From JAVBOW01 sp031549495 (lineage in GTDB: Bacteria; Bacteroidota; Bacteroidia; Bacteroidales; Rikenellaceae): 29,833 nucleotides of DNA. Positions 14,067 through 22,515 of this stretch are shown in pieces. Numbering within the stretch: the stretch's first letter is position 1; each line of letters begins with the position of its first letter. Both the position numbers and the translations under genes were made by a program. The stretch is from the NCBI GenBank assembly GCA_031549495.1, contig JAVBPS010000048.1:1-29833 (forward strand), written 5' to 3'. The notes beneath the pieces are model-generated. The model saw only the letters and a program-made list of their open reading frames with translations. It ran no database searches and had not been told where the DNA came from.

Positions 14067-16223
14067 ATGAAGACTTATCAAACTAACGAAATCAAGAACA
14101 TCGTTCTGCTCGGCGCTCCCGGCACGGGAAAAACTACCCTTGCAGAGGCCATGGCTTTTGAGGGTAAAGTCATTGACCGCAGGGGTAGTGTAGAAGCCGA
14201 AACCACCCTCTCCGACAACACCGAGTTGGAACACTTGTACAAGCGCTCGATCTTCCCCACGATCCTCTTCACGGAGTTCATGGGCGCGAAGCTGAACATC
14301 ATCGACACCCCGGGCTCGGACGACTTCTGCGGCGGCCTTTTCTCCGCCTTCAAGGTGGCCGACGTGGGCGTGATGCTCTTCAACGCCCAGAACGGATTCG
14401 AAGTGGGCAGCGAGATCCAGGCGCGCTACGCACGCAAATATGAAAAACCGATCATCGGCGTGATCAACCAGCTGGACCACGAGAAGGCCAACTGGGACTC
14501 TTGCCTCGAGTCGATCCGCAACTCGGTGCAGCTCAAGCCGATCATCGTGCAATACCCCGTTAACCCGGGCCCGGGTTTCGACGCCTTTATCGACGTGCTG
14601 ATGATGAAGATGTACAAGTTTAAGGGCGACACCGGCCAGCGCGAGGAACTCGAAATCCCCGCCGACCAATTGGAACACGCCCAGGAGCTGAACGCCATCC
14701 TCACGGAAACCGCCGCCGAGAACGACGAGGCGCTGATGGAGCTCTATTTCGAAAAGGGCACCCTCACGCAGGACGAAATGCGCTCGGGCCTGAAATTGGG
14801 CCTCGCGACGCGCGACCTGATGCCGATCTTCTGCGCCTCGGGTAAAAAAGACATCGGCACCAAGCGCCTGATGGAATTCATCATCAACGTGGCCCCCGGC
14901 CCGCTCAAAGCGCCCAATTTCAAGACCGTGGACGGCGCCGAGGTGGAGGCCGACAGCGCCCAGCCGGCCGTCCTGTTCGTCTTCAAGAACGCCATGGAAC
15001 AGCACCTGGGCGAGATCAGCTACTTCCGCGTGATCCGCGGTAAGGTGGCCGAAGGCATGGAACTGGTCAACACCCGCACGGGCACCCGTGAAAAAATATC
15101 GCAACTCTTCGCCGTAGCCGGCAAGAACCGCACGAAAGTGACCGAGATGATGGCCGGCGACATCGGCTGCACGGTGAAGCTGAAAGGCGCCCGCACCTCG
15201 GACACGCTGACCGCCCCCTCGGCCCCGCTGTCGATCGAACCGATCGCCTTCCCCGAGCCGCGCTACCGCTGCGCCATCAAGGCCGTCAAGGCAGCCGACG
15301 ACGAGAAGCTGGGCGAGGCGCTGACCCGCGCCCGCTACGAAGACCCGACGATCCTGGTCGAATACTCCAAAGAACTCAAACAGATCATCATACAGGGACA
15401 GGGCGAACACCACCTGAACATCCTGAAATGGCAGCTCAATAACATCAACAAGATCGACATCGAGTACTACGCCCCGAAGATCCCCTACCGCGAAACGATC
15501 ACCAAGGTGGCCGCCGCGGACTACCGCCACAAAAAGCAATCCGGCGGCGCGGGCCAGTTCGGCGAGGTGCACCTGGTCATCGAGCCTTACTACGAAGGTA
15601 TGCCCGAGCCCTCGAAATACAAGATCGACGGCAAGGAGATCCCCGTCAACGTGAAGAGCAAAGAGGACATCGTCCTGGATTGGGGCGGCACGCTCCAATA
15701 TTGCTCGGCCATCGTCGGCGGTTCGATCGACGCCCGCTTCCTGCCCGCCATCCTGAAGGGTGTGATGGAGAAGATGGACGAGGGCCCGCTCACGGGTTCC
15801 TACGCCCGCGACATCCGCGTGGTGGTCTACGACGGCAAGATGCACCCGGTGGACTCGAACGAGATCTCGTTCAAGCTGGCCGGCCGCAACGCCTTCAAGG
15901 AGGCCTTCAAGAGCGCCGGCCCGAAGATCATGGAACCGATCTACACGGTCGAAGTGCTCGTGCCTTCGGACAAAATGGGCGACGTGATGAGCGACCTGCA
16001 GAACCGCCGCGCCATGATCCAGGGGATGACCTCGGAAAAGGGCTTCGACAAACTGACGGCCAGCGTGCCCCTCGCGGAATTGTACCGCTACTCGACGACC
16101 CTTTCGTCGCTGACCAGCGGCCGCGCGACCTACACGATGAAGTTCGCCTCCTACGAGCAGGTTCCCGCCGACGTACAGGACAAACTGCTGAAAGCCTACA
16201 CAGACACCGACAAAGACGAGTAG
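14067..16223 (+). CDS. fusA2: Elongation factor G paralogue (EF-G2) with altered GTPase centre
   Basis: This 718-residue protein has the full EF-G domain order: G domain (about 1-270), domain II, then III-V, with the domain IV signature RHKKQSGGAGQFGEV. The P-loop reads GAPGTGKT (16-23) rather than the standard AHIDAGKT form, switch II reads DTPGSDDF with Ser84 in place of the catalytic His, and the base-recognition motif is NQLD (134-137) instead of NKxD. Closely similar 718-residue Bacteroides EF-G2 proteins promote translocation without GTP hydrolysis during carbon starvation and are needed for gut colonisation. It stands alone, with its own promoter. The main fusA must be elsewhere. A long hairpin element begins 19 nt after the stop. 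Confidence 0.9.
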   Translation: MKTYQTNEIKNIVLLGAPGTGKTTLAEAMAFEGKVIDRRGSVEAETTLSDNTELEHLYKRSIFPTILFTEFMGAKLNIIDTPGSDDFCGGLFSAFKVADVGVMLFNAQNGFEVGSEIQARYARKYEKPIIGVINQLDHEKANWDSCLESIRNSVQLKPIIVQYPVNPGPGFDAFIDVLMMKMYKFKGDTGQREELEIPADQLEHAQELNAILTETAAENDEALMELYFEKGTLTQDEMRSGLKLGLATRDLMPIFCASGKKDIGTKRLMEFIINVAPGPLKAPNFKTVDGAEVEADSAQPAVLFVFKNAMEQHLGEISYFRVIRGKVAEGMELVNTRTGTREKISQLFAVAGKNRTKVTEMMAGDIGCTVKLKGARTSDTLTAPSAPLSIEPIAFPEPRYRCAIKAVKAADDEKLGEALTRARYEDPTILVEYSKELKQIIIQGQGEHHLNILKWQLNNINKIDIEYYAPKIPYRETITKVAAADYRHKKQSGGAGQFGEVHLVIEPYYEGMPEPSKYKIDGKEIPVNVKSKEDIVLDWGGTLQYCSAIVGGSIDARFLPAILKGVMEKMDEGPLTGSYARDIRVVVYDGKMHPVDSNEISFKLAGRNAFKEAFKSAGPKIMEPIYTVEVLVPSDKMGDVMSDLQNRRAMIQGMTSEKGFDKLTASVPLAELYRYSTTLSSLTSGRATYTMKFASYEQVPADVQDKLLKAYTDTDKDE

Positions 16224-16242
16224 CGGTGGTCTGTGCTGTCTT

Positions 16243-16380
16243 GGCTGCGCATATAGCGGGCCACCTTTTGCACATCCTCATTGGTTTTAATCCTCACGTA
16301 CTCAAGTACGCTCCGGTTAAAACCCCTGACGATGCACAAAATCTGACCCACTCTATGCACAGCGAAAGTTCGGACGGTGG
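16243..16380. repeat. Long imperfect hairpin element, copy R1
   Basis: This 138-bp sequence folds on itself: the left half GCTGCGCATATAGCGGGCC pairs imperfectly with the right half, GGTTTTAA (16283-16290) pairs with TTAAAACC (16317-16324), and the tip is CGTAC-TCAA-GTACG. A second copy is at 23442-23580, also just after a stop codon. It could be a small mobile element or a structured 3' untranslated RNA. Confidence 0.85.
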
Positions 16381-16433
16381 TTTTGCTAACACACAGGTTC
16401 GCTTCCCTCGCTAAGTTGTTTTCAGACTATAAC
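16381..16433. other. Unassigned stretch between R1 and the terminator
   Basis: No gene is seen here. Together with R1, the terminator and the 25-bp repeat it fills the 352-bp gap between fusA2 and yidD. Confidence 0.4.
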
Positions 16434-16478
16434 AGAGAATCCCCCGCCTTATCCGGCGGGGGATTCTCTTTTCTTTTG
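16434..16478 (+). terminator. Strong intrinsic terminator downstream of fusA2
   Basis: A perfect 15-bp stem (AGAGAATCCCCCGCC, 16434-16448, with 16455-16469) on a TTATCC loop is followed by a T-rich tract. It would end a fusA2 transcript that includes element R1, or a separate RNA from R1. Confidence 0.9.
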
Positions 16479-16547
16479 GCATCATTACCTTTCTTTTTCG
16501 TCATGTCGAGCGCCAGTCGAGACATCTCAAACAGCCCGCCCGAACCT

Positions 16548-16572
16548 GTAGGGGCACCCCTCGCGGGTGCCC
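16548..16572. repeat. 25-bp GGGCACCC hairpin repeat, copy 2
   Basis: This is identical to the copies at 11256 and 23689. It begins 3 nt from the yidD stop, so on the minus strand the yidD mRNA would end with this hairpin, without a T tract. Confidence 0.93.
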
Positions 16573-16575
16573 AAA

Positions 16576-16905
16576 TCAAGGCACCGGATCATACCCATGC
16601 CCGCCCCACGGATGACAGCGCGACAAACGCTTAATGGTCAACCAACTCCCCTTAAAAACCCCATGCTTGCGCAACGCCTCCAACGCATACTGCGAACAGG
16701 TCGGCGTATAACGGCAAGCCGCAGGCAAATAAGGAGATATGGCCAACTGATAGAACCGCACCAGCACGACCAAAGGAAAAATCAACACTTTTTTCACCAC
16801 ACCCGCAGTCCCGGACGCCTTATCCGCGCCGCCGGACTGCCCCTTCTCCCCCTGCACCCGTTCAGAGCGCGGACGAGACGGCCGACATGATCTTGCGCAA
16901 CGCAT
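16576..16905 (-). CDS. yidD: Membrane protein insertion efficiency factor YidD
   Basis: The C-terminal 70 residues are a classical YidD/haemolysin-like domain with RFYQLAISPYLPAACRYTP, TCSQYALEALRKHG and CHPWGGHGYDPVP, including the three conserved cysteines. YidD is a small amphipathic protein that helps YidC insert membrane proteins. The ATG at 16905 gives 109 residues but overlaps rnpA by 44 nt, and its first 35 residues look unrelated to the family. GTG codons at 16857 (just after the rnpA stop) or 16800/16797 are serious alternatives; the last would give a protein of typical YidD length. The position directly after rnpA is the usual one in bacteria. Confidence 0.9.
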   Translation of the reverse strand: MRCARSCRPSRPRSERVQGEKGQSGGADKASGTAGVVKKVLIFPLVVLVRFYQLAISPYLPAACRYTPTCSQYALEALRKHGVFKGSWLTIKRLSRCHPWGGHGYDPVP

Positions 16906-17254
16906 CGCGTATGGTATTATACTCTTCGATCTCTTTGGAACTGTACACGAGGGCCAGACGCACCTTGACGCCCTTCAACACCACCCCCTCCACAAAGGCC
17001 GCCTTTTGCAACCGGTAAGCCTCGCGCGTGCGCCTTTTGAGCTTATTGCGGTTCACGGCGCGCTTATGGTTGCGCTTGGGCACGGAAACCAGCACGCTCG
17101 CCGGAGCCAGATGCTCCCCCTGGCAAGCCTGCCAAACATACCGGAACGGATAGACGAACCCCGACCTGCCCTCCGCGAACAGGGAATCGACAGCCCGGCG
17201 CCCCCTAAGGCGCTCGCTGTATGTGAAACGGTTGGTATGGGTATTTTGGTCCAT
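16862..17254 (-). CDS. rnpA: Ribonuclease P protein component
   Basis: This 130-residue basic protein is the protein subunit of RNase P, which trims tRNA 5' leaders. The RNA-binding signature PKRNHKRAVNRNKLKRRTRE (59-78) is intact, and the N-terminal FTYSERLRGRRAVDSLFAEG matches the family. The ATG at 17254 is chosen; an upstream GTG at 17287 lies in the GTGCCGCCCGGCAC repeat. It sits between hemD and yidD on the same strand, but 243 bp separate it from hemD, and that gap is filled by a 49-bp tandem array and palindrome copy D, so its leader or promoter must lie inside repeat DNA. Confidence 0.95.
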   Translation of the reverse strand: MDQNTHTNRFTYSERLRGRRAVDSLFAEGRSGFVYPFRYVWQACQGEHLAPASVLVSVPKRNHKRAVNRNKLKRRTREAYRLQKAAFVEGVVLKGVKVRLALVYSSKEIEEYNTIRDALRKIMSAVSSAL

Positions 17255-17271
17255 CGCTATAGGCGGACATG

Positions 17272-17420
17272 CGGTGCCGCCCGGCACCCGGAGAATTTGA
17301 ATTTGTCATTCAGAGCGAAGCGGTGCCGCCCGGCACACGGAGAACTTGAGTTTGTCATTCTGAGCGAAGCGGTGCCGCCCGGCACACGGAGAACTTGAAT
17401 TTGTCATTCAGAGCGAAGCG
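17272..17420. repeat. 49-bp tandem repeat array upstream of rnpA
   Basis: Three units start at 17272, 17321 and 17370 with an exact 49-bp period. Each contains GTGCCGCCCGGCAC, then CGGAGAA, then TTTGTCATTC and GAGCGAAGCG. The third unit runs directly into the left arm of palindrome copy D, whose arm has the same GAGCGAAGCG variant. Confidence 0.93.
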
Positions 17421-17490
17421 AAGAATCTTGGCCTGACCGTGCTGCAGAACAATTCCGACCAAGATTCTTCGCTTCGCTCAGAATGACAAA
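17400..17490. repeat. 90-bp palindromic repeat, copy D
   Basis: The left arm (from 17400) carries GAGCGAAGCGAAG and the right arm (17459-17490) its complement CTTCGCTTCGCTC, both differing from the GAACGAAGTGAAG form. It ends 8 nt from the hemD stop. Confidence 0.93.
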
Positions 17491-17497
17491 AGCCGGA

Positions 17498-18490
17498 CTA
17501 TTTCTTGGTCGCGGGAACGGTTTTCGCCGGAGCCTTTTTCACGGCAGGCTTAGCCGAAGCGGAGCTCTTGGCCGCCGGTTTTGCAGCCGCTTTCTTCACG
17601 GCCGGTTTCGCCGTCGAAGCCGTCTTACCCGCCGGTTTCTCCCCTGCGGGACGCTTGCTGCGGTTCTTTTTCGAGGGTTTAGCCTCCTGCGCTTTCAGAA
17701 AATCCTCTACCTTGTTACCATTCTCAAGCACCACAGGCGCGACCTCCCTGCCGGCATTGACCTCATCCATATAAATCGAAAGCGCCTTGGTCATCGAGGG
17801 AGCCTGGGGCGCGGGGGCCATGGTGCTGAGCGGAATCCCCGCATCGACCACCGCCCGCGCGGTACTGTTGCCGAACGTGGCGATCCGGGGCAGGTTCTGC
17901 GTCCCGAACACATTGACCAGCGCCGTGATCTCGGCCGGCGAGTAGAACACCATCATATCGTAGGCCGACGGATTGACCGCCGACAGATCGCGCGCCACGG
18001 CACGCGAGAGCACTACCTTGTTGAAATTAAGCTTCATACGCTCCATCGCCGAGGGAATCTCCGTGTTGTACGGCTCCGAAAGCGTGAGCAGCATTTTCTC
18101 ATCCCGATGCTTGAGTATCAACTCCATATACCCCTGAAACGTACCGTCCGCAAAGAAGATCTTGCGTTTGCGGTAGACGATATACTTTTGCAGGTAAAGC
18201 GCCACCGCCTCCGTGTTACAGAGGTATTTCATCGTTTCCGGGATGGCGATGCGCGCCTCTTCGCGGATGCGGAAGAAATGGTCGATGGTCGTGCGGCTGG
18301 TGAACAATATCGCCGTATGCTCCAACAATTCAATTCTTTGCGAACGAAATTCACGCAAGGATACCCCTTCGACCTTTATGAACGGAAAGAAGTCGATTTT
18401 CAGTCCGTATTTTTGCATAACTTCGTAAAAAGGAGACCTTTCGACGATGGCAGGAGCGGGCTGTGAAACGAGTAGAGACTTTATTTTCAA
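17498..18490 (-). CDS. hemD: Uroporphyrinogen-III synthase with a lysine/alanine/proline-rich tail
   Basis: Residues 1 to about 262 form a HemD domain, which closes hydroxymethylbilane to uroporphyrinogen III with inversion of ring D. Visible elements are LLVSQPAP at the start, TAILFTSRTTIDHFF, MMVFYSPAEITAL and IATFGNSTARAVVDAG. Translation starts at TTG (18490); no ATG exists nearby and the family begins with exactly this sequence. After about residue 265 comes a low-complexity basic tail of about 65 residues with AKPAVKK repeated, like histone H1 or AlgP tails, beyond the usual HemD length. It follows the DUF4271 gene closely (18 nt), a conserved pairing in Bacteroidota, and is upstream of rnpA. 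Confidence 0.9.
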   Translation of the reverse strand: MKIKSLLVSQPAPAIVERSPFYEVMQKYGLKIDFFPFIKVEGVSLREFRSQRIELLEHTAILFTSRTTIDHFFRIREEARIAIPETMKYLCNTEAVALYLQKYIVYRKRKIFFADGTFQGYMELILKHRDEKMLLTLSEPYNTEIPSAMERMKLNFNKVVLSRAVARDLSAVNPSAYDMMVFYSPAEITALVNVFGTQNLPRIATFGNSTARAVVDAGIPLSTMAPAPQAPSMTKALSIYMDEVNAGREVAPVVLENGNKVEDFLKAQEAKPSKKNRSKRPAGEKPAGKTASTAKPAVKKAAAKPAAKSSASAKPAVKKAPAKTVPATKK

Positions 18491-18508
18491 AACGTAACTA
18501 TTTTATAA

Positions 18509-19531
18509 TCAGATACTTTTATAGACCAAAGATACGATCAGGCTGACCGGGAAAATTTCGACGGCACAAAGGTACAAAAACCAATGCAGAATCGAAACAT
18601 TTTGCTCCCTAAAGAGCATATAAGTTTTCCACGCCATGAACCCCAGGACAGCCGCCAGGGGCAACATCAGCAGCCAGAAAATGACATATTGCGCCCCGGC
18701 CGAGCCAAGCGTGCAGAGCAGCAACAACGGGACCAAAGTCACCGAAGCGAGCGCCCCGACCAGCCGCCTCAAATAAATAAGCCGTTCGGCAAACCCCATA
18801 CTGAGCGTGATCCAGCCCGAAAGCCCGACCACCAGGAACTGGTAGAGCCAGACGAGCCCCAAAGCCACCGCCACGACCGGCACCGCCGCCTCCTGGGCCC
18901 AGGCAGGCAAACCGCCCGCCCAACCGCCCGGCGAAAAGAGATCGGTCCCGCGCACGATAGCGATACTCAGCGCCAGCACCCCCAGCCCCGTCACCAAATT
19001 CAGGAAGAGCGAAAAAGTATAATTCGCCTCGTCTAACAATTTTTCCGTATAGATCCGGCTGCGCAGCATCTTGACCAGCGCCACCACCGACGAGCGGAAA
19101 TAGTAGATCAGCAGGCAATACCCCACCGCCAGCGCCAGCACCGAAACCTGGTAAACGATCCCTTCCGAGAGCCGCCCCCCATTCCCGTCGCGTGGCACCG
19201 TCTTCATCGCCCAAAGCTGCGACTCCTCCCCGAAGACCTCACCGGGCAGGGCGAACACCTCTTCGGGCACCGCCGGAACCACCGCCACCGTATCCGCCAC
19301 GAGGCTGTCCGCCGCGAGCGAATCCGCCGCAACGACCTGCTCCTCAACCTCCCGCACGACCTCTTCCCGCGGTTCACGCGGCGCCCGCCGCACGACCTGC
19401 GTATCCGCACGCACCTCCGCCTGCGCAGGAACGTCCTGCACGATTCCCGCCGTATCGCCGGAAACCGGCTGCACCGCCCCCGTATCCACAGGCGCAGGCT
19501 GAGCTACCCGCAAGCTGTCCTGGAGGGCCAT
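18509..19531 (-). CDS. DUF4271 membrane protein
   Basis: This 340-residue protein has a disordered N-terminal part of about 115 residues rich in Val, Ala, Pro and Glu, then about six or seven transmembrane helices from residue 125 to the end. The C-terminal region (SGWITLSMGFAERLIYLRRL, then later hydrophobic helices) corresponds to the DUF4271 family, which commonly precedes hemD in Bacteroidota. Function is unknown. The ATG at 19531 overlaps the stop of the kinase gene (TGATG), so translation is coupled; a TTG three bases upstream is a less likely start. Confidence 0.85.
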   Translation of the reverse strand: MALQDSLRVAQPAPVDTGAVQPVSGDTAGIVQDVPAQAEVRADTQVVRRAPREPREEVVREVEEQVVAADSLAADSLVADTVAVVPAVPEEVFALPGEVFGEESQLWAMKTVPRDGNGGRLSEGIVYQVSVLALAVGYCLLIYYFRSSVVALVKMLRSRIYTEKLLDEANYTFSLFLNLVTGLGVLALSIAIVRGTDLFSPGGWAGGLPAWAQEAAVPVVAVALGLVWLYQFLVVGLSGWITLSMGFAERLIYLRRLVGALASVTLVPLLLLCTLGSAGAQYVIFWLLMLPLAAVLGFMAWKTYMLFREQNVSILHWFLYLCAVEIFPVSLIVSLVYKSI

Positions 19532-20694
19532 CAATCGTCCGATTTTTTAAGCGTGATGCGCATCGTGGTTCCTTTTCCTGGCTCCGATTCGAGCACCCCG
19601 ATCTTGCCGTTGTGGTACTCTTCGATGATGCGGCGCGAGAGCGAGAGCCCCAGGCCCCAGCCGCGCGTCTTGGTCGTGTATCCGGGTTCGAACACCCGTT
19701 TGTGCGACGCCTTGGGAATCCCCTTGCCGGTGTCGCTCACGTCGATAAACACATGGTCCGCGTCGTCCGAGATGCGCACGTCGATATCCCCTTTGCCCTG
19801 CAACGCGTCGAGCGCGTTCTTGAGCAGGTTCTCGACCACCCATTCGAACAGCGCCTCATTGACCATCGCACTCAGGGGCGCGATCGCCAACCCGTTGTAA
19901 CTGAGCGTCACATTGCGCGGGATGCGCGTACGGAAATAGAGCACGCTGCTGCCGATGATCTCGTTCACGTTGGCCTTGGCCAGGATCGTCTCCGACCCGA
20001 TCTTCGAGAAGCGGTCGACCACTTTCAAAAGCCGCGTGAGGTCCTTGTTCATCTCCTCGACGGCCGACTGGTCGATCGGCTGGTTGCGCAGGTACTCGAT
20101 CCACCCCAGCAGCGACGAGGTAGGCGTACCGAGTTGGTGCGCCGTCTCCTTGGCCAGCCCGATCCAGACGCGGTTCTGCTCGTCATGTTTGGTCGAACGC
20201 AGCGCCATGAACCCGAAGACGAAGAAGATCGCGATCACGCTGAGCTGGATGAACGGGAAATAGAGCAGCATATTGAGCAGCCACGACGACCCGTAGAAAA
20301 TATAAGAGACCGACCCGTCCCAACGCCTGATCTCCAGGGGCGGATTCTGCCCCGAGAGCTGCTCGATCTTGTTGCGGCACAGGTCGGGATGGTTGATGAT
20401 CCGTTCGGGGATCAGGTGGTAGCTTTCGACCCTCAGGTTGCCGTCGGTGATGATGAAGGGGATATTATTATTGGTCGAAATGATACGTGTCAGCAACGGG
20501 TCCTGGGCGTCCATCTCCCCGAGGCGGCTCATGGCGTAGGACCACATCGCGACCTCGTTCTTCTCCTTATCCCGCAGCATCCGGGCCATGTGGTTGGTAA
20601 AGAAGAGCGACGTAAGGCCGATCACCAGCCCCAGGGCGACGATCCACACCTGGCTGCGCAGCGAACGGTTCTTTGATATGGTGAATGCTTTCAT
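19531..20694 (-). CDS. Membrane sensor histidine kinase
   Basis: This 387-residue kinase has a helix at about 14-34, an extracytoplasmic sensor region (about 35-137), a second helix (about 138-163) and a cytoplasmic kinase core. The phosphoacceptor His186 lies in AKETAHQLGTPTSSLLGW. The ATPase has the N box ENLLKNALDAL (288-298), G1 DTGKGIP (321-327) and G2 GWGLGL (345-350). The ATG at 20694 is preferred to a GTG at 20730 because it starts directly before the family's MKxFTISKN-like sequence. No response regulator is adjacent, so the partner must be elsewhere. It is coupled to the DUF4271 gene downstream. Confidence 0.92.
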   Translation of the reverse strand: MKAFTISKNRSLRSQVWIVALGLVIGLTSLFFTNHMARMLRDKEKNEVAMWSYAMSRLGEMDAQDPLLTRIISTNNNIPFIITDGNLRVESYHLIPERIINHPDLCRNKIEQLSGQNPPLEIRRWDGSVSYIFYGSSWLLNMLLYFPFIQLSVIAIFFVFGFMALRSTKHDEQNRVWIGLAKETAHQLGTPTSSLLGWIEYLRNQPIDQSAVEEMNKDLTRLLKVVDRFSKIGSETILAKANVNEIIGSSVLYFRTRIPRNVTLSYNGLAIAPLSAMVNEALFEWVVENLLKNALDALQGKGDIDVRISDDADHVFIDVSDTGKGIPKASHKRVFEPGYTTKTRGWGLGLSLSRRIIEEYHNGKIGVLESEPGKGTTMRITLKKSDD

Positions 20695-20740
20695 CTTCCC
20701 TTTATTTCCAGGCGATTGTCCCTCTGCCACTCGTCCGTTC

Positions 20741-20830
20741 TGTCATTCTGAACGAAGTGAAGAATCTTGGTCGGGCTGTGTTCAGCAGGCTATTCTGACC
20801 AAGATTCTTCACTGGCGTTCAGCATGACAA
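20741..20830. repeat. 90-bp palindromic repeat, copy E
   Basis: The left arm has the GAACGAAGTGAAG form but the right arm has CTTCACTGGCGTTC and AGCATGAC, so this copy carries mismatches and an extra base on one arm. It separates the S41 protease gene (24 nt from its stop) from the sensor kinase. Confidence 0.9.
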
Positions 20831-20853
20831 AAATAACGCTCCGGACGGCCCCT

Positions 20854-22515
20854 TTATTGCGGCGCAGCGAGCAACCCGTCGTAACGCGCCCGGTCTTTGA
20901 GCAGCTCCACAGCCGCCGTCACATCCTTGTCATGGCACATATCGAACTCCACGACCCCCTGCATATAGTGGTACCGCAGCACGATCTCATTCTCAATCAA
21001 CCGAACGAAATCATCTTTATAGAGCACCAGGTTCTCGGTCAGGTTATCGGGCAAATCGCGCTCGATCTGGTCGAGCGCCGTATAGATCTTCTCCATGTAC
21101 CGCTCCCGGGTGGCGCTCTCGCGCAACTGCTTGAGGGCCGCCTGCGTTTCCGACTCGAATTTCATATCCTTGCCGCGCATGAACGCCCCGAACGCCTGGT
21201 AAGCCTCATCGCCTAAAGCGAAAGTCCGCAGCGGCACCTGCAATCCGGGATTCTTTTTCAGGTAATCATCCACAAAATCCTCGATATACCCGCGCACATA
21301 AGCCTCGATCACGAAGCGGCTGGTATGCTCGGTCGGGGTGACCACATCGGGCGACACCCCCCCGCCGTCCAACACCTTGCGCCCGCCTTTGGTGAGGAAC
21401 TCCTTACGCAGCGAATCGGGCACATACCCCGCGCTGCCGTCCTCGCGGCGGTGGGTGTAGTCGATCGCCTGGATGCAACGCCCGCTGGGAATGTAATATT
21501 TGGCCGTGGTAATCTTCAGGAAGGTGTTGTACCCGGTCGGCCGGGTGGTCTGCACCAGCCCCTTGCCGAAGGTGCGCTGCCCGAGCAGCACCCCGCGGTC
21601 GAGGTCCTGGAAAGCCCCCGAAACGATCTCCGCCGCCGAAGCCGAATTGCCGTTCACCAGCACCACCACCGGCGTTTTCAAATCCACCGGCTCGCTCTCG
21701 GTGCGGAACGTGGCGTCGGCCTCCTTGACCTTGCCGCGCATGCTCACCACCTCCGTGCCGCGCGGGGTGAAGAGCGAAAGGATCTTCACGGCTTCCTGCA
21801 GGATCCCCCCGCCGTTGCCGCGCAGGTCGATGACCAGCCCCTTCAGCTCCCCCTGTTTGCGCAGGTTGGAGAGCGCTTTGCGCAGATCGTTGGCGCAATC
21901 CTCCGAAAAATCGTCATGCTTGATATATCCGATCCCTTCTTCGACCAGCCCGTGGTAGGGCACGCCCGAGATGACGATCCGCTCGCGCCGTATCGTCAGG
22001 GGCACCACCTCGCCGGTGGCGAATTTCTCCACTTTCAATTCGATCTTCGTCCCCGGGTCGCCGCGCAGCAGGCTGCTCACCTTGGGCGTATCCATCCCTT
22101 TGGCATCCTTGCCGCCGATCTCGACGATCCTATCGCCGATCTTCAATCCGGCTTTATCGGCCGGAAACCCCTTGTAAGGCTGCGAGATGACCACCCAGTC
22201 GCCCTTCTTGCGGATCAGCGACCCGATGCCCGCGTACTTCCCCGTGGTCAGGATCTCGAATTCGGCCGCCTGCTCCTCGGGCAGGTACTCCGTGTAGGGG
22301 TCCAGGCGCATCGTCATCCCGTCCGCCGCATCCATCATCAGCGAATCGGGACTCACCGGATCGACATACAACAGGTTGATCTCGCGGAAGATATTGAACA
22401 TGATCTCCATGTTGCGCCCCAGCCGGAAATCATCCTTAGAGGCGGCCACAAAGACGAACGCCGCCGCGAAGAGCACCCCCGCAGCAGCCACGATTTTATA
22501 TGTTTTCCCTTTCAT
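20854..22515 (-). CDS. S41 family C-terminal processing protease
   Basis: This 553-residue exported protease has an N-terminal hydrophobic signal or anchor (residues 6-25), a PDZ domain (about 90-165, beginning YAGIGSLI) and the tail-specific protease domain (about 190-380). The catalytic dyad is Ser293 in NGNSASAAEIV and Lys318 in RTFGKGLVQT, aligned with Ser430 and Lys455 of E. coli Tsp. A C-terminal extension of about 170 residues follows. Such enzymes trim or degrade periplasmic proteins from their C-terminus. Its start overlaps the stop of the preceding gene by four bases. Palindrome E follows the stop. Confidence 0.94.
   Translation of the reverse strand: MKGKTYKIVAAAGVLFAAAFVFVAASKDDFRLGRNMEIMFNIFREINLLYVDPVSPDSLMMDAADGMTMRLDPYTEYLPEEQAAEFEILTTGKYAGIGSLIRKKGDWVVISQPYKGFPADKAGLKIGDRIVEIGGKDAKGMDTPKVSSLLRGDPGTKIELKVEKFATGEVVPLTIRRERIVISGVPYHGLVEEGIGYIKHDDFSEDCANDLRKALSNLRKQGELKGLVIDLRGNGGGILQEAVKILSLFTPRGTEVVSMRGKVKEADATFRTESEPVDLKTPVVVLVNGNSASAAEIVSGAFQDLDRGVLLGQRTFGKGLVQTTRPTGYNTFLKITTAKYYIPSGRCIQAIDYTHRREDGSAGYVPDSLRKEFLTKGGRKVLDGGGVSPDVVTPTEHTSRFVIEAYVRGYIEDFVDDYLKKNPGLQVPLRTFALGDEAYQAFGAFMRGKDMKFESETQAALKQLRESATRERYMEKIYTALDQIERDLPDNLTENLVLYKDDFVRLIENEIVLRYHYMQGVVEFDMCHDKDVTAAVELLKDRARYDGLLAAPQ

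Noticed and set aside
14028..15845. A 605-codon open frame on the minus strand opposite fusA2
   Set aside because: Its translation is low-complexity His/Val/Leu/Asp-rich sequence with no domain, the result of the GC-rich codon use of fusA2, whose domains are unmistakable.
17255..17287. A GTG start for rnpA at 17287
   Set aside because: The added residues come from the GTGCCGCCCGGCAC repeat, while the ATG at 17254 gives a normal RnpA N-terminus.
17272..17420. A possible CRISPR array because of the regular 49-bp period
   Set aside because: There are no unique spacers; whole 49-bp units are nearly identical, and no cas gene is present.
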